From: Gavia stellata
Lineage: Eukaryota; Chordata; Aves; Gaviiformes; Gaviidae
DNA length: 64,000 bases
Reading direction: 5' to 3'
Assembly (NCBI RefSeq): GCF_030936135.1
Contig: NC_082596.1
Location: 2,642,155-2,706,154, forward strand
The position numbers and the translations under genes were made by a program. Positions 12,237 through 22,901 of the stretch are shown one piece after another. The notes beneath the pieces were generated by a model that was given only the letters and a program-made list of their open reading frames with translations, searched no databases and was not told the DNA's origin. Numbering within the stretch: position 1 is the stretch's first letter; each line of letters opens with the position of its first letter.

Positions 12237-15200
12237 GATACCCAATTTTTATAGTTACCATGAATAACCTGAAGAGGAATTCAGTGCTTTCTACAGGGCA
12301 CTCTGGGATAACTCCCCTACAACCAGCTACTCCCATGCTGTTTTCATTGCCTCTAGTGTCAACTTGAAGGATATTTCATGACCCAAATGGTCTCTCCCCA
12401 TGACATTGATGACTCTAGGACCAGAATGAAGTTATTCAGAGCGTATAGCAGGGAATCTGAAAGATAAATGTGGCTCAAGCTGTCTAATCCATCTTTAGAT
12501 CAATGTCGATGAAAAGTGATTAGAAAATGCAAAAGCTGTCTTGTTTTTTTACAGAATGATGAATTTTCCTTTCTTTGTTTGAAAAAAGTAGCTGCAGTTC
12601 CTTCATTTTAGGCTACTGAACCACAAAGATGACACTTTTTTCATTTAGGAGAAAACCAAAATAAAAGGAAGTGGCTGACTTTGTTCAGGATTTCATTTTG
12701 TAAAAAAAGAAGAAATAATTTGTGCATTTAACTTGCATTGATGGAAATCAGTTAGGAAACTTGAAATACCCAGCATTTGCTGGGTTATAAAAATGTCTCC
12801 TGCTTCTGTATTCTCTTAAGTTCAGATGGTCTAATCTGTAGAAGTTGCCGTGAGCCGAAGTCTAGTGAGGCCGTGCACGGCTGAAGGTGAACAGGCACTG
12901 AATCAAGGAGCTCTTTCATAGACACTCAGGGGCTTTTTCCATAGACTCATAAACTGTCCCTTGCCTGAAGGTTGCAGAGAAAGCTCGTGGTCCTACCAGT
13001 GCGAGGAACAGGCGATTCTCCAGGCTATTCTTGCCGTTAAGCCAGCTGGTTAACATACCATCCTTTTTTGGACAATGCCTACGGTCTACTGAGGAGCCCA
13101 CTCCCCTTGGTGGACATGGAGGACTGGGTGTTCCCCAAAGTGCTGAAATCATTCAAGGCTCCCCCATGCCTCACAGGGGCAACTAGAGACTCTGGGAGGG
13201 GACCAAGAGCACCCAAAGCACAATTCTTTATAGAGTCCTTTGGGTAACCAGTCCAAACAATTAGGAGCTGCAATCTGCTGATGGCAACTGCAGGGTTTTG
13301 GAGCAACTGATGGCTGCTTAGCATCAAAGGGCACAGCAGGAACTGACTATCAACACAGAGGATACAGGGAATAAGAAGTCTCTCTGAGAAATACAGAGTA
13401 ACTGATGCCTGATACTTGGGACATGAGATATCAGATGATTTACAGGAGGAGGTGAACTGCTGATTGATGGTATGTTTGGACACCCGGTAGCTGACAGATG
13501 GTTTATGGCTGAATGAATTAAGGCTTGACGTCATTTTCATAACAGAATTTATTGCAGTAATTATTATACTTTATGTAGTGTTCCTCCCTATAAAAGTTAA
13601 CCTAAGCGGTCTTTTAAAATTTGCTGGTTACCAAAACCTTTAAGAAGTGCAGAGAGGATTAAACACGTGGCACAGAGGAGACACCCTACCTGTGAATGGA
13701 GCTTCCCTTGTCAGCAACAGGAGGAGCACAGCCTCCCAATTTTCTAATTCCTCAGTGAGGAATGAGCCTGAGTTTGATACAACTACCATCATCTGAGGTC
13801 CTCCACCCCCAGCCTCAGCCTGTGCAAAGAGGTTCCCATGGACTGGAGCCAAATTTTCCCACCTGGGAGCAGGGCTACCGGCTCCCCAGCCAGCTAGCAA
13901 AAGGCCAGGTAGCCAGCAAGCAAGGGAATTAATTCTGTCCTGCAGCAGGGCGTGCCAGGGAGACACACAGCCCTGACTAGGAATGACCTGCAATATTGAT
14001 CAATATTCCTTTTTTTTCACTACACTGTTAGGTGCCAAAGCAAGTGCTGGTGGCACAGGTATACCCTCCAGGTGTCTGAAGAGGAAAGCTAAGAAAAATC
14101 TTGACCTGAGAAGAGAAAGTAAGGAAATAGGAAAAAGTCATAGAATGGCAGAAAAAACTTTGTATCTTTTTCCACTGGATTTTGGAGCAAGTCCTTATCC
14201 AGGACTGACAGAAAGATGGGCCTGGATTTGAGAGCTGAGTTACAGACCAAGTCCAGATCCTGTATGTGAACTCCAGAAGAGTGCTCCAGCCAAAGCAAAA
14301 GCCATTTGAGCTGCAGAGAGCTAAACGTAGCAAGTAGCTAATAAGCAAGAATGAGCAAATCAGAGAAATTTGCAGAGCTCTGTTCAGCACAGCTTTCGCT
14401 GACCTCCACACAAGGAAAGAGCTGCTGTTTAAAATGACTGCAAAGCCAGATGCTGGCAAAGAGTGAGGAATATGTATGTGATTAAAATTTCTCTAATGGA
14501 GCTGGATCAAAGGACTCCTGCCGAGGGGGAAGGCAGGAGTGTCACTTCCATTGCTTTCAAAGCTGGTGCTAAGTGTAGGAGAAACAAAGCCCTTGCTTCC
14601 TTTAAAGGCTGCAAAGCCTCCACTTTCCTACCATGCTGTTGCAGACCATGTGAACTCCTCCTGATGTCCAGCCCAAGCACTGGAATGTCTTGAGCAATTA
14701 ACTCGCAGGGAGGAGCAGTGTTGGAGATGCTTTACCCTGACAACAGAGATCTGCACAGGGAAATTTTTCCCATGTGGTACAAAGTAGCTTGAAAATAGCC
14801 ACTGCCCTTCTTTAATGCAGATAGCTCTCAGCTGCAGGAATTTAGACCTTGGGAAGTGTGTGTATTCAGGGGGGAAGCAGGGAAAAAAATTGCCTGTTGG
14901 AGCCTACAGTCTGCCAGACTTTTAAATGGAGAAACAAACTTATAGCAAGGTTTCCAACAATGGGATCTTTTTTTGTAGCAATCGGGTAGCCAAAGAACAA
15001 CTCAAAGTGATGGGAGTGATTAGGAAGGAAGAACTTTGCTCTCTGAGTCAGGACCAATCTAACGTTTCAATATGCATCTGTTTGGGCAGCAAAACGTGCC
15101 TTAAAGCTGCCATGAAGAGATATCTATGAACCCAGTGGAAGCCACTCACTACTTAGTGTAACCTTAAAAATGAAGGCTTGGTGGATCCCAGACACTGAGA

Positions 15201-17374
15201 GAGTTTTTAATTTTAATCACTTGCAATGCAGTGGTGTGGATGGCTGGGTTTTTTGATGCAAATCCTGCTGTGGTTGTCTCCAAGCCTTTGGTTCCTTTCA
15301 TGCTTCCTGGCTGCAAATAAGCTGTCTAGGGGATAAATATTCAGACCTCTCTGATGCTTCAACAAACACAGCTCATTTCACTTTTCTGCTCAGGGTCTAC
15401 ACCAATTTCCAGTTTGGTCTGGGATAAAATGGAAGGGCAACAGTGTGCAACCTCCACACGTAGGCTGGCTGCAAGTCATTTTGGAGGAGGATGAGCAAAG
15501 CAAACCCAGCTATTCCTGAGAGACTCTTTTTAGATTCAAAGTCCCTTCAGGTGGACAGAGATAATCTGTCAAATTCCAGCATAACAAGAGCAAAGGAGTC
15601 TTGTCTATAACCCTGTAACTTCCTTTTGAGTAAGGGCTGATTTTTCAAAAATCATCTCCATCTTCCTTGCCTTATCTGAACTTGAAGACTGCAAGAGAGA
15701 GAAAATTTACCATATCCCATGGTAAGGTCATACAGAGATCTATTAGTGCATTAAAAAATTGACTTTTCAACTTGCAGTCATCAGATCTTGCTGTATGTCA
15801 GTCTGCTAATATCTTAATTCCCTAGCAGTGAAAAGTTAGCTTTGGGTAATAGTGTCTACATCCCTGATTAGTTCATAAAGCCACAAATGAGTGAGACCCC
15901 TTTACTCTGCTGCAGCAGTGAGGTGGCCTGGGCTTGAATGCAGGTGGGTGTATGGTCCTATATGCTTTGAACATGAGTCCTGCTGGACAATGTGATTTTA
16001 ATCAGAAATATCTGAGCCTGCTTCCAATGGGAGAATTTTTTATTTGAGGTACATATATAAGAATGTACATGTTATGTGGAATAGAATTCATGTAATAAAC
16101 CAAAAAAAAAAAAAACCATGGAAAAATCCAAATTTGTTGCCCAAGGAAGGAAAATTCTGTATTATTTTACTCTGAGGCTCAAGTTACTTTAGCATTAGCA
16201 GTGTGCTTTGGTTTGTAGCAAAATAACTGCAGCAAACACTGGTTCCGCAGTGGTTCCTGGCAATGCATTAAATATGGTCAAGATTCAGACGTGGTCAGCG
16301 TTTCAGGCAGTATTCTGGTTCTACTAATTGCCTACCTCTGACATACCATCCTGGCAACATTGCTCATCACTAAGTTGATGACAGGTCAGCTGATGATGGC
16401 AGTGGGGACACCCTAATCTCAGCGGGATTTGGATTAGTCTCCAGACCTTTGCTGTAGCAGTTTGTGGCTTGAACGGTGACATGCGATGGCTAGCAGCAGT
16501 GTTGCACAGTGCTTTGCATCATGTGTGTGCTTTCACCCTGTGCCATCTGGTGCAAGGGAGAAGAGAGGTCCCACAGAAGGACTCCTTGGCTGCTGGGTGA
16601 GGGGAAAGCAGAATTCATCCCCAAACCTGTCCCAACGTCTGCAGGATGAGAGACAAGCCCAGAGGCATTTGTCAGGGCTGACTTTGATAGGGAATGGGTC
16701 ATCCTCACATCAGTAATGCCCTTCAGAATTGGACCTTGTAAAGGAGGAAAGCTGAACAGCTCAAACATGCAGGAGTCCCTGATTACGTTTCCAGCTCTGC
16801 TAGTAACTCTGGGACAGTGGGCAAAGGGCAGTCTTCTTTATCTTTCAAGTGTACACTGCGGTAATACTTATCCAAAGTTTAAATGTGTCAGGATTCTTAG
16901 AGAGCAGCAATATATGTGCTGGTATAAACCTTCAGGTCTTTGCTGAAGAGCCCTTAAAAATCATGTTTTACCGCTGAAGTTGGAGAAATTCTGAAAAGCG
17001 AACACATCTGATGGTTGAATTTTCAACCCCTCTTCCTAAAGAGACAGAAGATCTGTTTCTTCCTCCCATTCTTCTGTTGATATTTCCTTCAAATCCGACA
17101 ATGTAATAGCTCATCTGAGAGGAACTATGTACTCAGTGCGATGAAGTCATCAGTTTTAGCCAGTGCACTGAAGTACAGTGAGGACTAGCATTTACACCAA
17201 AACCAAAACCCAAACCAATCCCTAAAAAGGGCCAGCACCATTCCTAGGAATTCCCAAAGGAGGTCTGTCCTATGCAGACATTTAGTTCAAGTCTCAGCAG
17301 CACCTTTTTGACCTCAGATTTGAAGGAGGAGAGAGGAAGTGCAAGAAGATCAGGAAAAGCATCATATCTTGGAA

Positions 17375-17555
17375 AGGACTAAGGACAATGGGACATGCTG
17401 CCAGGAGAAGTTGGGAAACTGCCAGGGCTGGAGAAAGACTTGGTAGCTTGACTTTGTGGTTGCTTATTTAAAAGGGAAATCAAAGATACAGCAACACAGG
17501 CAGATGGACTAGACCCAGTAAACATCCCTTCTGCTCTATGATGCTAGGTGTGAAA
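17375..17555 (+). repeat. Possible CR1 LINE 3'-end relic
   Basis: Elements in the expected order: GACATGCTGCC and GAAGTTGGGAAACTGCC near the start, then AGATGGACTAGACC, CATCCCTTCTGCTC and TATGATGCTA at the end. These resemble CR1 consensus (GGCTGCCCAGGGAGGTTGTGG, GATGGACTAGATGACC, TCCCTTCCAGC, TATGATTCTATG). It is strongly diverged. Confidence 0.45.
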
Positions 17556-19614
17556 GGGTTCAAGGGTATTCCAGGATCCTTATGACCTTGTTCATGCCCA
17601 CAAGGCAAGGAGTTTCCTACTGGTGAAGGAATGTGTTTGGATTCATGCGTCATGAAAGGGTTTTCGACAGGTCTACAATGCTCTTCAATGCAAAACGAAA
17701 GCCAGACTTACGCTAATGTTAGTTTTATCACTTCCACCAGAAGAAACACTCCATCGTTTTATAACCTAAACATACATAAAAGAGAAAAATTTCTTTTGTT
17801 GTTACTTTAATCGCTGGTATCCGCAGTTTGCCTTCTCAGGGCAAACTGAAGATGGGGCATGATTTCCAGTGGGGTCCCCAGCAGCAAATGGCAGAAAAAG
17901 GGGTGAAAAAAGCTATTTATTTTCCTTTGTACGGCTCTGGATGTTTTTAAACCAATACCCACTACTGATTTGCCAATAATGATCTTTGCAAGCTCACCCT
18001 GTTGGGTTACATCCAAGGAAAAAATCACAACTTGAAAAAGATTCAGTCAATATGCAAAGGCCACCTTCACAGCTTCTTTCCAGCAGTTCAAAGCTCTTTG
18101 ATGCTGACACTGGCAACTCATTCTAAATAGATGCATCTCTGAAATGCTCAAAACATCTCAATCTATAAAACCCTCCTGCAAACGTATCACAGATAAACTT
18201 TTACATGGTATTTAAGTATTTCTGATTTTACAGCTGTGTCATTCCTAAATAATAGAAAAAAAAAAGCAGAGAGATGAAATTCAGTGAAATGCATTGGGAT
18301 TCTGGGCCAACACAGGTTTCTTTGATCTGAACCTGCCTGCTAGACTCACTATCCCTCTCATTCTGTAACACTGGACAGTCCATAACGACACCTTGCCACA
18401 CACAATAAAAGTAGGATTTGCCAGGACCACATCTCTGGAGCTCAGCACAGCAATGCTGTGAGATCTGGAAGTAGACCAAAGGCTCGACAGTGCTCTGCTT
18501 CCACAAAGAACCAAACTAAACTTCTTGTTCAATCGCCCTCTGAGCTCTGAACCTGCCTTTAAGAGAGTCCCACCAAAATAAGCCCCGCTAGTGCCTCCTT
18601 GGCCATGCTGCAGGTGACCGTGCACCCTGGATCTGACTTGGCTTGCAAATGACCGAGGATGTTATAAATAGCTCACCTTGCCCCTCTCCTGAGTGCAAGC
18701 ACAACCCAAATTTCATTTCTTTCTGCCAACCTGACCTTGCTGCTTGTTTTTCCCTTCTGCTGGAGTAGATACACTTCCTTGCAACCTTTTGGCTCTTGCG
18801 CAGCTGGCCTAATGGGCTGAGACACAGGGGAGGTGCCATCAGCCTGCCCTCCCTTATTTGCGTTACCCACATCACTCACTACACAGGCTCCTGATTCCTG
18901 TTTCTAGCACCAAATCTCTGCCCCACTGAAAGGCTGCAAGGTCTTTCCCTCAGCCTGCTTCCCTCAAAGTCTGTTCTTGCCCTGGAAGTTTGCTCCTGTC
19001 GAGGAAAGCCATGTATACGGTGATCAGCTGCACAAATCCCCTCATGCTACATTTAATTAGCGCGCAGTCCCCAAGAAGTGCTGCCACCACCACAGCTTAA
19101 ATCCCATTGCTGTGGCTTTCCAAAATAACTATGCACAACACTGCTGCCTTGGCTTCCAACTCAGCCCCTGCAAGTGGGATAGAAGATTCCTGCTGTCCCC
19201 ACCTTCTGCCCTCTCCCCTTTCCACCTAGATTTCCTCAAGGCTGGTCTGGTTTCCAGTTCCTAGCTATGAATGGATGGATGGGGCACTTGGAGATGACCT
19301 GAACGGGGATGCAAAGAACAGACAGGGACACAGGGAACAGAGACAAACAAGACAACACAGACTCCATTCACCACGAACAGACGTGAGGACAGACATTCTC
19401 CTTCTGGGCTGCTGACCACTCTGTAGATAAGCTAGTGGTACCTCTGTGACTCTCCTTGTCCTGTGTTGTGCACATGTGCTTGTTGCAACATGCATGGACA
19501 GAAAATCGAGGTAAGGCATTCAGTGAGGGCTCCTAAATGTTCCTGCTTCTTCTCGTGCTCCTGCTGGCACCAGAGAGCTCTAGGAGATGATGGTTCTGCA
19601 AGTGTCTGACTAAC

Positions 19615-19719
19615 CTTGCTGTCCATTGTTGGAGACTCCTTCTCCTTCTCTGCATGCTGGAGTTTTCTGTTCAGGTCTTGGAACATGTCTTGGTGACGTT
19701 TTCTTGTGTGCATGATTTT
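19615..19719 (-). CDS. ADGRB1: ADGRB1 exon: ELMO-binding helix of the tail
   Basis: A 105-nt exon (residues 467-501) beginning [20 protein letters not shown] and ending [12 protein letters not shown]. In mammalian BAI1 the Arg-Lys-Arg triplet in this helix (here residues 472-474) is needed for binding ELMO, which with DOCK180 activates Rac during engulfment. The triplet and the amphipathic heptad-like pattern after it are intact. The acceptor is CTTCAG before AAAATCATG. The donor is AAG followed by GTTAGT. The exon is phase 0 at both ends. Read-through of the donor stays open to a stop at 19432-19434, giving a hypothetical alternative tail. A TGCATG element lies on the gene strand at 19489-19494. 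Confidence 0.95.
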
Positions 19720-21194
19720 CTGAAGCAAACACAAGGGCCACAGGTCAGCAAACTCTGTTCAGCTGTACAGAAACAACATGTCTTCCCCGCAAAGTTACAC
19801 ACATTATTAAAACCTGCCTCTGTCTTCCTGCAGGTGCAATCTGGTGTGCCTAAACCACCTTCAAAGTTCACTGAGGACCCAATATAGCACTGCCTTTATT
19901 TTCAAGATGAGATGGTGGCAGAAAGGGGAAAAGACTGATTTTTGACCTTATGGTTACCCTAAACCTGCAACTGCCAACTGTTTATGCTGCAGAATTTGTG
20001 CTTGACTGGCAATGCTCTACCAGCTTGACCTAGGAAGCTTTGCTGACCTTCTTTAACTGCTATCTGACCCCATGCCCACTCTGTTCTCAGCACACCTCCT
20101 TTGTAAATGTATTCAGAGCTTACCCCAACATGTAGGATTTGGGTACAAGAAGTTCCATCAGAGACTATTCCACAATTTCCTTTTCTTTGTATTTTGGCCC
20201 TTCTGCATTTCACTTCTACTGCTCGGAAGGAGAGGCAGGACCAATTTCTACAAAGACTTCCCTTTGCATGTAAAAGCATCTTGAATATGGCTTTCTTGCG
20301 CTCCGCCAAGTGCTATATAATCGGAGAAGGTGGCTCAAATAGTTTAGGACCAACTTAAAGTATCAGCTTAGATGTACCCACCATGCTTCAATTTCAGACC
20401 ATGCTCACAACCTGGAGCTCTGAAGTGATTCTGGCATTAAGGTAACTCCTCACAGGCCCTTAATGTGACTCTGTTTTGGAATAAGCCAGCAGCTTTGAAG
20501 GGAAAGAATAGATCTGACGGGAAGGCTGCCATGACTGGACTCAGGATAGCTGCACTACCTCTCAGTAGCCCCACGGACCCTCTGTGGAGGATTGGCTCTT
20601 TCAAAGCTTTCCTCTCTGTGCCTCAAGTGTGAGGACAGACATTTCCCTACGTACAGTATAGACTTTTTCCACCCAGGCTGATTCTATGAGGATCATTAAC
20701 AGGTGTGAAAGACCAGGGTTGACAATGGCTTGTGACAGTGGGGACATATTAGCTTCCTTTCTGTTAAGCAACAGATCTTGCGCACAAAACACAAGGCATT
20801 TGAGGCCACCAACCAAATGTACGTGTGCTTCCCAAACAGGAACGTGGTACAGTCACCTGTACTGCTCCATCAGCCCTCTGTAAGAATTTTGCTCACAGAG
20901 GATAAGTTACAGGCCTTGGGCAAGCCGATGTAGGATCTCGATTTACAAATGTTTACACAGAACACGCTCCATAAATTAAGCATGAACCTATAACAATCAC
21001 CCATTTGTTTACTGGCACAGGGTAAGCCTTACTAGACAGCCACCACAACTCTTTCAACCCACCATTTTTAGACCCTTGAAGAAGCTCTTTGGCAAAGGCA
21101 GCACTCCTCCAAAGGTGCCAGAAAGAAAAGAAAGCAGCATTTCTCTTTTTTATCCTACCCGTTAAAAAACACATTCAGAGGGGGATGTACTCAC
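19720..21194 (-). other. ADGRB1 intron (1.5 kb)
   Basis: Donor GTGAGT at 21194, acceptor CTTCAG ending at 19720. Short ORFs on both strands look random; no repeat or RNA gene is recognised. Confidence 0.85.
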
Positions 21195-21230
21195 CTCAAA
21201 ATCTAGCTCTGCGTACCGTGATTTCCGCCT
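21195..21230 (-). CDS. ADGRB1: ADGRB1 36-nt micro-exon
   Basis: A 36-nt exon encoding RRKSRYAELDFE (residues 455-466), flanked by acceptor ACCTAG and donor GTGAGT. The peptide is the same as in BAI1 as I recall it and continues directly into the [13 protein letters not shown] helix of the next exon. It is basic at the start and acidic at the end, and contains a candidate Ser (RRKS) for basophilic kinases, which is inference only. The exon is phase 0 at both ends, so it could be included or skipped without changing frame. It was identified by junction continuity, being too short to find as an ORF. Confidence 0.93.
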
Positions 21231-22221
21231 CTAGGTATTCAAAAGAAAAAGAGATGGATGAAGGTTAGTAAGCGATTGATGCTGGTTAGTGGGCACAAAC
21301 TGAACCACACGGTAGATAAAACAGGGAGAATCCTTCTCCTTTTCCTTCTTCCTACACCTTTAACGTGTTTCTCTGGCTCTTCATGATGGAAAGTGCAAGC
21401 CATTTAGAGGGATCCCTATCACTGAGCACCAAGGAGGGCTGAACATGGGCTGAGCATGGCAGTTTGGCCAATTCAAGCCTCTGTCCTGGTTATGAGCTTG
21501 CAGGTGGTTCACAGAACAGAAAGCAGAGAGGCTCAGCCAACTCATCTACTGGAGCTTTTGAGCATCATTCAGCCAAGACTAAAGTTGGGACAGCAATGGC
21601 CGAGACCTGCTCTCTGACGCTAGGCAAGAAAAGGGCCAGATGCTGAGAAGTGCAAAAACCAGGACAGACATCAGCATAAGATCTATGGTCTAGGGAGAAC
21701 TGCTAATGTATGTAATGAGTTATCACAGGTCAGAAGGAGAGGGCTGCACTTATGCAAAACCTCTGACATCCCTCTGATGCTAAGAGCATTGTGAGGCATG
21801 CCTTAGGGACATTTTACACCTGCGATCACTACGGTTTTCTCATCTGTATCATGACTGAAGTCATCAAAATGGGAAACAGAGGCAGAGAATAGAAGGAGAA
21901 AAGGTAATGCAAGCCATGTGCCTTGCATTAAAATGAACAGACTTTGATAAGCTAACATTTTTATTGGACTTTGCATTGCCTGTAGGGCTAAAGACAGTCC
22001 ATCCAGCAATGGAATATGTCTGTGGAAGTTACGAGGGATTTTAAACATTAGATTACAAAATAGTATCACATGCCAGTGATCCCTCATGATAATATAATAC
22101 TGGCACTGCATGGTGGGCCACATTTGGCCTAAGGTGCTTTTATTGAAACACATGTTGTGGCCAGCGTTGAGGGTAGGGCATCATTCTGGTCTGACAACAA
22201 GACAGTAATTCACGCGCTCAC
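21231..22221 (-). other. ADGRB1 intron (1.0 kb)
   Basis: Donor GTGAGC at 22221, acceptor ACCTAG ending at 21231. I see nothing further in it. Confidence 0.85.
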
Positions 22222-22901
22222 CTCCAAGGAGCTCATGGAGAGGGTGGAGACGGTCTCACTCTTGGACACCACACCCGAGTTCCCTGAGTCACCTGTGTCA
22301 CACAGGCTGTTGGGAATCTGTGACTCGTTGGAGACATTTTGCGGAGCCAGCTGCTGCTGTTGTTGTATCATGGGCGAACCTTGCACCTCACTGCACGTCA
22401 TGGCTACAGGCTCCCGTGGAGGACTCTTGACAACAAAGCCTGGGTCAGTAGCCATACTGAGGTGGATGAGCCGTGTCTGGGGCATCTGGTCAATATTGAT
22501 GCTGTATTTGCTCTCGTCTTTGGGCGGTTTGGCCCTTAAGGTAGACGTGTTGGTAGGCAGAATGACGTAGCTGGTGTCCAGCGTTTGCTCTTGTGCCCGG
22601 GAGAGTTCTGAGTCCAACTTCTTGAAGATGTCCCCATCACAGATGTAGATGGACTTAGGTGGCTGGTTCTTGTCCTTCTTCAGAGTGAGAGTGTGATTGC
22701 TGAACTCATTCAGGTTGATGGCCCCCAGGTAGTGTGGTGAGCCCTGAAGATGCATCTTGGAGACATTGGCTGGAAGACTGTTAAAGTTCGATGACCCCTT
22801 CTGGTGATTGAGTTTCAATTTCTCTTCATCCGGCAGTGATGGACGCTTCAGTGTTCCTGTGATGGTTGAGGTCCTGCAGGTGGTGATGTCTTTATTCAGC
22901 A
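22222..22901 (-). CDS. ADGRB1: ADGRB1 large cytoplasmic-tail exon
   Basis: A 680-nt exon (residues 228-454), the largest here, wholly cytoplasmic and probably mostly disordered. In order: [20 protein letters not shown]; a Lys-rich stretch; [69 protein letters not shown]; then a variable linker (residues 377-446, positions 22246-22455) with five Gln at 22351-22365; and TLSMSSLE at the end. The named blocks match human BAI1 closely. The linker does not: human BAI1 has a long proline-rich run there that binds SH3 domains such as BAIAP2/IRSp53, whereas only isolated prolines occur here. The acceptor is CTCCCTAG and the donor is GTGAGC. The exon starts in phase 1 and ends at a codon boundary. Confidence 0.96.

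Larger units (their letters stand above)
7393..19614 (-). other. ADGRB1 intron before the terminal exon (12.2 kb)
   Basis: Bounded by donor GTTAGT at 19614 and acceptor CCTTTTCCAG ending at 7393. It holds a 26/27-bp tandem duplication (7588-7640), a GTT/T-rich tract (12184-12236), a possible CR1 relic (17375-17555) and a 210-codon minus-strand ORF (10901-11533) with no recognised domain. No further exon is recognised; the human BAI1 protein I recall has no segment that would require one between the two flanking exons. Confidence 0.8.
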
